Assembly: GCF_965208895.1 (NCBI RefSeq)
Contig: NZ_OZ242363.1
Location: forward strand, 744,001-808,000
Source: Poriferisodalis sp965208895
GTDB lineage: Bacteria > Actinomycetota > Acidimicrobiia > Acidimicrobiales > Poriferisodalaceae
Length of the DNA stretch: 64,000 bases
Direction of reading: 5' to 3'
The position numbers and the translations under genes are program-made. The notes beneath the pieces were generated by a model. That model worked only from the letters and a program-made list of their open reading frames with translations, was not told the DNA's origin and ran no database searches. Below are positions 32,995 through 43,800 of this stretch, in pieces; positions within the stretch are counted from its first letter, which is position 1, and each line of letters starts with the position of its first letter.

Positions 32995-35900
32995 ATGAGC
33001 GCATCGGAAGCCGCAGAGGACCGCCCGGTCGATCTGCTCCGGCTACTCGCAGATCGCTACACGTCGCCGCAGGCTCGCGGCACCGCGTTCGAGCGACTGA
33101 TGCAGCGCGCCCTCCAGTGCCACCCCGACGTGTACGGGCCGCAGCGTTTCAAGCAGGTATGGCGGTGGAGCGAATGGCCCGAACGCGTCTCCCGTGGCTA
33201 CGGAGCGGACATCGGCATCGACCTCGTAGCCGAGCAGACTCCCGAAGCAGGCGGGGGCCTGTGCGCAATCCAGACCAAGGCCTACGCCGTCGGTCGCGTC
33301 GACAAGGGCGCGGTCGACTCGTTCATCTCGGCCTCGGCGACCGGCGACTTCACGGCACGACTGCTGGTATTGACCGCGCCGCCTACCGCGCAGGCCCGCC
33401 TCATGATCGAGAAGGCGGCGCCCCGATGCGAAGTGCTGCACCGCAGCGACCTGGAGTCCTGGCCCGTCAACTGGGCTGAGTGTCTCGACGATCCGTCACG
33501 ACTTCGCTTCGTCGCTCCCGAGCGCCACGCACCCAAGCCCTTCCAAGCCGAGGCGGTGGCGAGGGTCCTGGACGGGTTCGCTTCGCACGACAGGGGCCGG
33601 CTCGTGCTGCCCTGCGGGACCGGCAAGTCGGTGGTGTCGCTGTGGATCGCAGAGCGCCTCGCCGGCATCGGCGGTCGTGTCCTGTATTTGGTGCCGTCGA
33701 TCGCGCTGATGAACCAGACGATGCGTGAGTGGGCGAGCCAGCGCGACCCCGACATCCCGCATCGGTACATCGGAGTCTGCTCGGATACCCGCGCCGGGCA
33801 CACCGCAGAAGACGCCCCGTTGGTCGAGTTGGCCATGGCGGTCACGACCGACCCCGAGCGCATCACCGCGCAGCTTGCTGCGTCCGACGCCGCAGCGATG
33901 ACGGTGGTGTTCTGCACCTACCAGTCGCTGAGCCTCATCGCCGACGCCCAGTCAGACACGAGCCTGTTCGGCCCAGCGCCTCGGTTCGACGTGGCGATCT
34001 GCGATGAAGCTCACCGCACCACCGGCATCGAGGACGTCGCGGCTCGCAAGCCGCCATCGACGTCGCAGCGCACGGTCACGCCGTACTCGCTGATTCACGA
34101 CCCCAGCCGAGTCCGTGCGGCCAAACGGCTCTACATGACTGCAACGCCCCGGGTGTACACCGAGTCAGCGCGCAGCCGCGTGCAACAAGCTGCCGGCAGC
34201 TTCGACGTGTACTCGATGGACGATCCGGCGGTGTACGGCCCCGAGATGTTCCGCATGTCGTTCGGCGACGCCGTGGAGGGCGGGCATCTCACCGACTACA
34301 AGGTGCTGGTCATCGCCGTGGCCGAGAACCCCGTGCTCGATGCCTACGACAACATCGCTGTCGACGAAGCGCACAAGTTCAGCATCCATGACGCAGTGAA
34401 GTTCGCCGGATGCTGGGACGGTCTGGCCGATCCGACTACTACCACTCCCGAAGGCCGAGTCACCGGGGCCGTAAACAGTGACTACGCGGCACAGCGGGTG
34501 ATCGCGTTCACCAACCGGATCCGCAACTCCCAACTCGTCGAGCGCTACTGGAACCCGGTCATCGAAGCGATCGCCGGCGCTGTCCACGGCCGCTCGACCA
34601 CAGCCGGCGGCGGCGCCGGACCTGCACTGCTGGCCTGCGACATCCGCCATGTCGATGGCTCGAAGAATGCGCTCGAACGTGCCGACACCATCGCTTGGCT
34701 GCGCCAAGGCGACCCCGACGGCGCCTGCCGGATTGTGACCAACGCCCGCTGCTTGAGCGAGGGCATCGACGTCCCCGCATTGGATGCGGTGATCTTCCTG
34801 GAGCCGAAGCAGTCGCAGGTCGACGTGATCCAAGCCGTGGGACGGGTGATGCGCCGTGCCCCCCACAAGGACGTGGGCTACGTGATCCTTCCGGTCGTGG
34901 TGCCGTCGGGCGCCAGCCTGCTGGATGACGCGGTGCTGAACGGCTCCGATTTCAAGGCCGTGTGGAAGGTGCTCAAGGCGCTGCGCTCGCATGACGAGCG
35001 GCTCGACGTGCTCATCAATACCGCCGACCTGACCGGCAAGCCGCCGATCACCGTGCTGCCGAGCGGTCTGTGCGGCACCTGCGGCAAGGCGCACGGCGAC
35101 TGCGAATGCGACGCCGCCGGAGCCGATGCCGATGCAAGCGTTCGGGCGAGCCAGCAGCGGCTCCCTTTCGAGCACGCCATCGCCTCACAGCTCGTGAAAT
35201 CGTGCGGCGACCGGCAGTACTGGGATCGCTGGGGCCGCGAGGTCGCACGCATCACCGGCACGATCACCAGCCACATCGGCACTGCAGTTGCTGCCGATGC
35301 CGACTTGGCCGCCACCTTCGACCGGTTTGCCGAACAGATGCAGGCAACCGTGGGCGGTGCGGTGAGGACGGGCGACCTTGCCTCGCTGGTCGCGCAGCAT
35401 GTGGTGACGATGCCGGTGTTCGAGGCGCTGTTTGCCGGCAGCGGCTTCGCCGATCGCAACCCCATCTCGAAGGCGCTCAACGAACTGCTCGACGAGTTCA
35501 AGGCTGCCGATGTCCGGCTCCGAGACGAGGCCGCGGACCTCGATCGCTTTTATGACAGCGTCCGCAACCGGCTGTCGGGCGCAACAGACTCCGATGCCCG
35601 GCTGAAGATCATGCTGGAGGTGTACGAGTCGTTCTTCAAGGAAGCGATGCCTGCGGAGATCACCCGCTTGGGGATCGTGTACACCCCTGTGGAGCTGGTC
35701 GACTTCATGCTGCGTTCGGTCGATGCCGTGCTGCGCCAGGAGTTCGGCCGGGGCCTGACGTCCGAAGGCGTACACATTCTGGATCCGTTCACCGGGACGG
35801 GCACCTTCATCAACCGACTGTTGACGCAGCGCAACAGCGACGGCAAGCCGTTCATCGCCGACGACGACCTTGCTCGCAAGTTCGTCAACACCCACAACCC

Positions 35901-36627
35901 GCTGGTGCCCGGTGGCAGCGTGCAAGAGATTCACGCCAACGAGATCGTGCTGCTCGCCTACTACCTCGCTGCGATCAAGATCGAAGAGGGCTACCGCGAG
36001 CGAACCGGCAGCTACGAACCGTTCAGCGGCATCGTGCTGACCGACACGTTCGCCCACGACCCATCGGTGCTGCCCGGCACCGGGTCGCTCGGCTACAACA
36101 GCGCCCGAGCCCGCCAGCAGAACGAACTGCCCATCCAAGTCATCATCGGCAACCCGCCGTGGTCAGCAGGGCAAAAGTCAGCAGGCGACGACAACCCCAA
36201 CGTCGAGCACCCCCATATCGAACAACGCGTCCGCGACACCTACGGCCGCCGTCACCGAGAGGTCACCGGCCGAGGCGCCGGCAAAGCCATGGGCAACCTG
36301 TACGTGGAAGCGATCCGGTGGGCATCGGATCGGCTCGATCAGCCCGGGCATGATCCGTCCAAGCCAGGCGTGATCGCGTTCGTCCACCCCAACTCTTTGT
36401 CGAACGCTCCGTCTCTCGCAGGCATGCGTGCGGCCTTGCGCGACGAATACACGTCCGTCTACGTAGTCAATCTGCTCGGTGATGCGATGAAGTCCGGGGA
36501 AGAGCGCGCTCGCGAGGGGCAAGTTGTGTTCGGGATAGAAATTCGCGAGCAATCCGAGGTGCGCAAGGGCACAGGGGCTCGCGTCGGCGTGCAGGTCACG
36601 ATTCTTGTCCGCAACCCGACGAGTGAC

Positions 36628-36643
36628 GGGGGGGGGGGGGGGG
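36628..36643 (+). repeat. Homopolymer tract of 16 G (putative ON/OFF phase switch)
   Basis: Sixteen consecutive G lie inside the coding sequence just after VRNPTSDG. The upstream frame has codon starts at positions congruent to 1 mod 3 and the homologous continuation at 0 mod 3, so the gene is in frame only with 17, 14 or 20 G. Slipped-strand mispairing in such a tract would toggle expression of the specificity region. Confidence 0.85.
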
Positions 36644-36650
36644 ACGTGCG

Positions 36651-37357
<707 letters not shown>

Positions 37358-37364
<7 letters not shown>

Positions 37365-37474
37365 TGACGACGCCGTCGAACCGGACCGTGTTCGCCGTTC
37401 TCGCCTCCACGACACTGCCGGACCTGCACGCGTTGGATCCAGCTTGCCGAGCGGCACCTCGGAGCAGGCCGTGA
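37358..37474 (+). other. Alternative C-terminal module 2 of the type ISP enzyme (+2 frame)
   Basis: In the frame with codon starts at 2 mod 3 the DNA encodes LLMTTPSNRTVFAVLASTTL followed by PDLHALDPACRAAPRSRP and stops at TGA 37472. This is the same motif as module 1, offset by 113 bases. The frame is open from the AG tract through the module. With 15 AG units and 17 G the product would be 1492 residues. Confidence 0.75.
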
Positions 37475-37486
37475 GCCCCGTCGAAG

Positions 37487-37614
37487 TTCTGCTGGTGACA
37501 TCACCGAACAGCCGAGCGATCTTCGCGTCCTTGGCAACTGCGCGCCCGGCCGATCTCAGCGCCTGCGGAACCAATCAGCCCACCCGTGCTATTCCGCGAC
37601 GGAGGATTTCATGA
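37487..37614 (+). other. Alternative C-terminal module 3 of the type ISP enzyme (+1 frame)
   Basis: In the third frame the DNA encodes VLLVTSPNSRAIFASLATAR then ADLSACGTNQPTRAIPRRRI, stopping at TGA 37612 that overlaps the next ATG (ATGA). It is offset 131 bases from module 2, and the frame is open from the AG tract. With 17 AG units and 17 G the product would be 1540 residues and coupled to the downstream ORF. Confidence 0.75.
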
Positions 37615-38450
37615 GCGAGACGCTCGACTTGGGACTGCCTGAAGCGAGTGCTGGGACCGACCCAGACAACATCTCCGACTGGGCGCTGGAGCAGTTCCAA
37701 GCCAAGTACGGCCCCGAGATCACCAAGGATGGCATCTGGGAGTACCTGTACGGCATCATGCACTCGCCGGACTGGCGCATGGATTACCGGCACGATCTGC
37801 AGCGCAACCTGCCCCGCATTCCCCTCGCTGATGATTTCGAGGCATTCCGGTCCGCCGGCCGCGAGCTGATGGACCTGCACATCGGCTACGAAACGGTCGA
37901 CGAATACCCCGTGCAGTGCTTGGTGGACGGGGAACCCGACAACGGCGATGCCGACCACAGCGCTTACCGAATCGAGGGACGGATGCGCTGGGGCAAGCGC
38001 CCCGATGGCAGCGACGACCCCACCGTGCTCATGGTCAACAGCCGGTGCCGCCTCGTCGGGATTCCACTCGAAACGGTGCATTACACCGTGTCAGGCCGCA
38101 CCCCGCTGCAATGGGCCATCGACAGCCTCCGCGTCAAGCACGACAAGCCATCCGGCATCGTCGACGATCCCAACGGCTGGCGTGACTGGGCCGACGAGCC
38201 GTTCAACCTCATCCGCCACCTGCGACGGCTCGTGAGGGTCAGCTACGAGTCAGCGCTCATCATCGCTTGGCTGCCCACATCACGCCCCGGCGAATCGCAC
38301 CTGTACGAGCCAGGCCCGGTCACACTTGCCGACATCATCGAGTCCCAAGGCAAGGGTCCGCCGCTCGACGATTCGACCGGGATCATCTATACCGAGGAAG
38401 AATTCGCCGCCCACCTCGAATCGCTGCTCGACGAACCTTCCATCGAGTGA
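37611..38450 (+). CDS. Type ISP C-terminal specificity domain as a separate ORF
   Basis: A 279-residue protein matching the last domain of type ISP enzymes: NISDWALEQFQAKYG, ITKDGIWEYLYGIMHSPDWR, LPRIPLADDFEAFRSAGREL and MDLHIGYETVDEYP, followed by a beta-rich part. In LlaGI-type proteins this is fused to the rest of the chain and helps recognise the target. Here it starts at ATG 37611 with GGAGG six bases upstream and overlaps the module 3 stop. It could act as a separate specificity subunit, or the split could mark decay; the intact ribosome-binding site favours the first. Confidence 0.8.
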   Translation: MSETLDLGLPEASAGTDPDNISDWALEQFQAKYGPEITKDGIWEYLYGIMHSPDWRMDYRHDLQRNLPRIPLADDFEAFRSAGRELMDLHIGYETVDEYPVQCLVDGEPDNGDADHSAYRIEGRMRWGKRPDGSDDPTVLMVNSRCRLVGIPLETVHYTVSGRTPLQWAIDSLRVKHDKPSGIVDDPNGWRDWADEPFNLIRHLRRLVRVSYESALIIAWLPTSRPGESHLYEPGPVTLADIIESQGKGPPLDDSTGIIYTEEEFAAHLESLLDEPSIE

Positions 38451-38459
38451 ACGGCACAC

Positions 38460-38759
38460 ATGCCGACCTACGAGGAAGACATGGCATTCCAGCGCGACTT
38501 CCGACGGCTCTCCAAAGCACAGAAGCTCTTGCTGCTGCGGGTGCGCAACCTGATGGTCGAGGACCTCCGGGAGATGGAATCGGGCGACGCCACATGGTTT
38601 CGTGACGGACTCGTGCACAAGCTGCAAGGCGTGCAGAGTCTCTACGAGATGCGATGGGCCGAGGACGGCCGAGCGATCTTCTCGTTCGGGACTCAACAAC
38701 AAGCAGGTCTCCTGCACATTCGCTGGCACCGTTGCGGAACGCACGACATCCTGCCGTAG
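38460..38759 (+). CDS. RelE/ParE-like toxin-fold protein
   Basis: A 99-residue protein. The end of the sequence, LYEMRWAEDGRAIFSFGTQ followed by LLHIRWHRCGTHDIL, has the Arg/His-rich beta-sheet pattern of RelE/HigB-type mRNA interferases. The usual adjacent antitoxin gene is absent. It begins nine bases after the specificity-domain ORF, so it is co-transcribed with the restriction-modification locus and may act as a back-up effector. The family call is by pattern only. Confidence 0.6.
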   Translation: MPTYEEDMAFQRDFRRLSKAQKLLLLRVRNLMVEDLREMESGDATWFRDGLVHKLQGVQSLYEMRWAEDGRAIFSFGTQQQAGLLHIRWHRCGTHDILP

Positions 38760-38889
38760 CCCGCTGCGCGCAGGAAACCGAACTCGTCACACCCTGCACG
38801 TCACAGGCGACCGACAACAACCGGTTTGCAGATGCCGATGCTCTGGTACCCGCTCAGCGCCTACCGCCTCGCCACGCGCCGCTGCTGTC

Positions 38890-40572
38890 TCACACGTAGG
38901 TGGAGCCCTTCATGGCGCCGCGGTCTTGACGGATCTCGACGTTCACCAGTGCGGGGAGGCCAGAGTCGAAGGCTCGCTGCAGCGCCGGGGCGATCTCGCC
39001 GGGCTCGGTGACGTGCTCGCCGTGGCCGCCCATGGCTTCGACGACCTTGTCATAGCGGGTGAAGTTCAGCTCGGTGGCGACCACCCGGTCCTGTCCGTAC
39101 AGGCTGGCCTGGGGACGCAGCATCTGCCCCCACGCTGCGTCGTTGCCGACGACGCCCACGATGGGCAGTCCGAAGCGCACGGCGGTGTCGAACTCGAAAC
39201 CGTTCAGGCCGAATGAGCCGTCGCCATAGACGATCAGCACGCGTTTGTCAGGGTGAGCCTTCTGCGCAGCCAGGGCGAACGGCATGCCCACGCCAAGGGT
39301 GCCGAGGGGGCCGGGGTCCATCCAGGTGCCCCGGCGCGGCACGCGGATGACCTTGGAGGCCTGCGCCACGATGTCGCCCCCGTCGCCGATCACGATCATG
39401 TCGTCGGTCACGGCGTCGGCGATCTCGCGGCACAGCCGCAGCGGATCGATCGGCACCTCATCGCTGTTCAGCTCGGCATTGCGGGCCTCGTCGAGCTCGG
39501 CCTCGCGAGCCGCCAGCGCGGCGAGGTGCGCCGAGGCGTCCACCGAGACGCCGCTCGACTTGAACAGCTCCCCCAGTGCCTCGAAATTGGCGCCCAGGTT
39601 GCCCACCAGCCCTACTTCGGCAGCGCGGTTCTGGCCGATGAGCGTCTCGTCAAGGTCGAGCTGCACGATACGGGCATCGGCAGGAATGGCGCGGCCGAAC
39701 TTCATGCGGAAGTCGAGCGGCGTGCCGGCCAGGATCACCACGTCGGCGGCTGCGAGCGCCTCGGACCGTGTCAGCGACAGGAACGAGGGGTGGTCCCAAT
39801 TGATCTCCCCGCGGGCCATGCCGTTCACGTAACACGGGATGGCCGTGGCATCGAGGAACGCGCCGAGCGCGCCGCCGCCCTCGCTCCACTTCAGCGAAGT
39901 GCCGGCCATCACCACCGGGGTGCGGGCGCCGGCGATGATTTCCGCAGCCTCGGCCAGGATTCCTGTGGGTGCGGCTGATACCACCCGGTAGTCGCGGAAC
40001 TGGGGCATCTCGACGGCGTCGAGATCCACCTTGCCGTGCAGCACGTCCATCGGGATCTCCAGGAAGGAGGGCCCTGGAATGCCGCTCAGCGCAGTGCGCA
40101 CGGCCAGCTCGATGTATTCGGCGATGCGGCGGGTCTCCCCGCATGCGCCCGACCACTTTGTCACCGGTCGCATGAGCGACACGTGGTCCATTTCCTGCAG
40201 CGAACCGCGCCCAGCATGCTTGAACGGCCCCTGGCCGCCGAAGACCAGAATCGGCGAGTTGGCCCGCCAGGCGTTCGCCACTCCGGTCACGCCGTCGGTC
40301 ACCCCAGGACCTGCGGTGAGAATCGCCACGCCGACCTTGCCCGGGTGCAGGCGAGCCCACGCATCGGCGGCGTGGGTCGCAGCCTGCTCGTGGCGGACGT
40401 CGACAACCTCGATGCCCTCGTCGATGCAGCCGTCGTAGATGCCCATGACGTGCCCGCCCGACAGGGTGAACACGCATTCCACACCCGCCGCCTTCAGCGC
40501 CTTCGCGGCGAGCTTGCCGCCATGGGTCTCGGTGGCCGTGACGCCCAGTGCGCTCTGTTCCTTGCCGCTCAT
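38890..40572 (-). CDS. Thiamine diphosphate-dependent enzyme (acetolactate synthase / 2-hydroxyacyl-CoA lyase family)
   Basis: A 560-residue ThDP enzyme with the three usual domains. The N-terminal active-site Glu lies in VVDVRHEQAATHAADAWAR, followed by GVAILTAGPGVTDGVTG. The ThDP-Mg site is GDGSFGLNGFEFDTAVRFG with GND downstream. SGGHVMGIYDGC is common in 2-hydroxyacyl-CoA lyase and oxalyl-CoA decarboxylase relatives rather than in biosynthetic IlvB, and no small subunit gene is nearby. ATG 40572 is preferred because GGGGAG lies seven bases upstream; a longer frame to 40602 lacks a signal. Confidence 0.82.
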   Translation of the reverse strand: MSGKEQSALGVTATETHGGKLAAKALKAAGVECVFTLSGGHVMGIYDGCIDEGIEVVDVRHEQAATHAADAWARLHPGKVGVAILTAGPGVTDGVTGVANAWRANSPILVFGGQGPFKHAGRGSLQEMDHVSLMRPVTKWSGACGETRRIAEYIELAVRTALSGIPGPSFLEIPMDVLHGKVDLDAVEMPQFRDYRVVSAAPTGILAEAAEIIAGARTPVVMAGTSLKWSEGGGALGAFLDATAIPCYVNGMARGEINWDHPSFLSLTRSEALAAADVVILAGTPLDFRMKFGRAIPADARIVQLDLDETLIGQNRAAEVGLVGNLGANFEALGELFKSSGVSVDASAHLAALAAREAELDEARNAELNSDEVPIDPLRLCREIADAVTDDMIVIGDGGDIVAQASKVIRVPRRGTWMDPGPLGTLGVGMPFALAAQKAHPDKRVLIVYGDGSFGLNGFEFDTAVRFGLPIVGVVGNDAAWGQMLRPQASLYGQDRVVATELNFTRYDKVVEAMGGHGEHVTEPGEIAPALQRAFDSGLPALVNVEIRQDRGAMKGSTYV

Positions 40573-40692
40573 GTGTCGCTCCCCGCTCAAAGCCTGCCGC
40601 AAGAGCTTGGCACGCGGCCTACGCTTGCGCCGCGGCGCTGCGCCGCCTATCGCCCGCCGTGCGCGGTGCCTCTCGTGCCCTCAGTTCAGTCT

Positions 40693-40826
40693 GGACCGAC
40701 CAGCGCGAAGAGCCGCACCAGCGGACTGGTGCGGCTCCGAGCGACCCGAAGGCCAGGGGCCGAGAGATGGTTCTCCGCCGCTGCACTTGACACGCCCGGC
40801 ATCGGGTTCGATTCCCGATCGGTCCA
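40693..40826 (+). ncRNA. tRNA-like RNA with a greatly expanded central region
   Basis: GGACCGA (40693-40699) pairs perfectly with TCGGTCC (40819-40825). Just inside lies a perfect T-arm: TCGGG (40802-40806), loop TTCGATT, CCCGA (40814-40818). A discriminator A follows, then CCG instead of CCA. About 100 bases take the place of the D and anticodon arms. They include a 12-bp hairpin, GAGCCGCACCAG/CTGGTGCGGCTC, and two weaker ones. No normal D arm or anticodon arm can be drawn. It lies between the ThDP enzyme and leuS genes, beyond the leuS 3' end. Confidence 0.55.
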
Positions 40827-40893
40827 CCGCTGAGACTAGTGCTATCGGGCGCGGGAGCGATCCCCATTCCTGTATGACTCCCGTGCTGGTGGC

Positions 40894-43800
40894 TTACGCA
40901 ACCACGATGTTCACCAGCTTGCCCGGCACGGTGACGACGCGCCGGATGTCGTCGCCGGCGGTGAGCTGCGCAATGCGCTCGTCGTCGAGCGCTGCAGCCT
41001 CCAAGTCCTCGTTCGAGATGGCTGCATCCACTGTGATGCGGCTGCGCACCTTGCCGTTGACCTGCACCGGCACCTCGATGGTCTCCGCCACCAGCAGCGC
41101 CGGATCGGCCTGCGGGAAGGGCGCGTACACCACTGTCTCGGTGTTGCCGAGCTTTTCCCACAGTTCCTCGGCCAAGTGGGGCACCAGCGGCGCCAGCAGC
41201 CGCACCAACACGTCTGCGACTGGCCAGGGCGTCGGCTCGCCACGACGGGTCAGCTCGTTGTTCAGCTCGGTGATGCGCGCAATCGCGGAATTGAAGCGCA
41301 GGTCCTCCATCGCATCGGTGACCGACGCAATGGTGTGGTGCAGCATGCGCTCGAGATCGGCATCGGGCTCGCTGTCGGTCACGGTGAGCTCGCCGGTCTG
41401 CTCGTCGACGAGGTTGCGCCAGACGCGCTGCAGCAGACGGTGCGAGCCGATCACCGAGTGGGTCTCCCAGGGCCGGCCCTGGTCGAGCGGGCCCATGAAC
41501 ATCTCATAGGTCCGCAGCGTGTCGGCCCCGTACGCGCCGTAAATGTCGTCGGGCGTCACGGCGTTGCGCAGCGACTTGCCCATCTTGCCGAAGTGGCGGG
41601 TGACCTCGCTGTCTTCGTGGAAGAACTTCCCGTCACGCTCGACCACATCGGAGGCCTCGACGTACACGCCGCGCTCGTCCTGGTATGCCGCCGCCTGGAT
41701 GTATCCCTGGTTGTACAGCCGGCCGAACGGCTCGGGGCCGCTCACGTGGCCCAGGTCGTAGAGCACCTTGTGCCAGAAGCGGGCGTAGAGCAGGTGCAGC
41801 ACGGCGTGCTCCACGCCGCCGACGTACAGGTCGACGCCGCCGACGCCTCCGGCCGCGTCGCTCATCCAGTAGCGCTCCACGTCTGGATCCACCAGGACGT
41901 CGTCGTTGGTCGGGTCGAGGTAGCGCAGGTAGTACCAGCACGATCCGGCCCATTGGGGCATGGTGCTGAGCTCGCGGCTGTAGGTGCGCTCGCCGTCGCC
42001 GAGGTCGTAGATGGCGGTGGCCCACTGGGTGGCGCGGCCCAGCGGCGGCTCGGGATCCGATGACTCGTCGAGCGCCCGGGGCGCCCAGTCGATGAGCTCG
42101 GGCAGTTCCACGGGCAATTCGCTCTCGGGCACGGCCAGCGGCAGGCCCGTCTCGTCGTACACGATCGGGAATGGCTCGCCCCAGTAGCGCTGACGGCTGA
42201 ACAGCCAGTCGCGCAGCTTGTAGGTGACCGTGCGGCGGCCGCAGCCGTGGTCTTCCAGCCAGTCGCAGATGGCCTCGATGGCGTCGGCCTTCTCTAGGCC
42301 GTTGAGGAATTCGCTGTTGATCGCCAGTCCCCCGCCGTCGTAGGCCTCGCCGTCGAAGTCGGGCGGCGGCGCCACGGTGCGCATGATCGGCAGGCCGAAC
42401 TTCACCGAGAAGTCCCAGTCGCGCTGGTCCTCGCCCGGCACCGACATGACCGCGCCGGTGCCGTAGTCGATCAGCACATAGTCGGCGACGAACACGGGTA
42501 CGGGTTTGCCGGTCGTGGGCACGTGGCAGTTCACGCCCAGCCACACGCCCGTCTTGTCGCGTTCGGTCTGGCGCTGCAGGTCGGTCATCGATGATGCCTG
42601 TGCCCGGTATGCCTCGAGGGCCTCGCGAGGCGTGGCTGCACCACCGGTCCAGCGCGGATCGGTGCCCGACGGCCACTCGTCGGCGACGATTTTGTCGACC
42701 AGGGGATGCTCGGGGGCGAGCAGCATGGCCGTGGTGCCGTAGATCGTGTCGGGCCGGGTGGTGAACACTTCGATGACCCGGATGGCGTCACTCGGGCCGC
42801 CATCGATTGCGTCACGGCCCTGTGGATCTGAGCAGTCCGGACCGGAGTCGTTCGAACCGTCGCCGTCGGGCGCCGTGGCACCGTCGGTGCCCGTTCCCGC
42901 ATCAGCGCTGTCGACGGCGAAGCTGATGAATGCACCCTCGCTGCGCCCGATCCAGTTGCGCTGCATGATCTTGACGCTCTCGAACCAGTTCACCCGGTCG
43001 AGATCGGCCAGCAGCCGGTCGGCGTACGCCGTGATGCGCATCATCCACTGCTTCATGGGGCGGCGGAACACCGGATGGTTGCCGCGGTCGGACCGGCCCT
43101 CGTTGGTGACCTCTTCGTTGGCCAGCACCGTGCCCAAGGCGGGGCACCAGTTGACCGGCGCCTCCCCCAGGTAGGCCAGGCGATGCTCATCGAGCTCGAG
43201 GCGCCGCTCGACATCGTCCATGTCGCCCCACGCGGTGCCGCTGGTGGTGGCCTTGTTCCCGGTCTCGAACAGCTCGATCAACTCGGCGATCGGGCGCGCC
43301 TTGTCGGATTCAATGTCGTACCAGGAGTTGAAGATCTGCAGAAAGATCCACTGCGTCCAGCGGTAGTACTCGACGTCGGTGGTGGCCAGCGACCGCTGAT
43401 CGTCGTGCCCAAGCCCGAGCCGAGCCAGCTGGCGCGACATGTTGGCGATGTTCTGCTCAGTATTGATGCGGGGGTGCTCGCCGGTCTGGCGGGCATGTTC
43501 CTCGGCCGGCAGGCCGAACGCGTCGTAGCCCATCGGGTGCAGCACCACGTAGCCGCACATGCGCTTGAAGCGTGCGTAGACGTCGGTGCCGATGTAGCCC
43601 AACGGGTGCCCAACATGCAGTCCCGAACCGGACGGATACGGGAACATGTCCATGATGAACAGCTTCGGCCCTCCTGCGGCCGAAGCAGTCGAACTCAGCG
43701 GCGCGTCGCCGGTGATGCCGTCCGTCGAGCCTGCGAGCGGACTGCTGGGATTCGGCGTGTGATACGTGCCATCTGAACGCCATCGCTGCTGCCAGCGCAG

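Noticed and set aside
40693..40826. tRNA-Sec or ordinary tRNA-Val
   Set aside because: No UCA anticodon loop exists. The TTGACAC segment resembles a GAC anticodon loop, but the flanking bases do not form a stem and the length is 134 nt.
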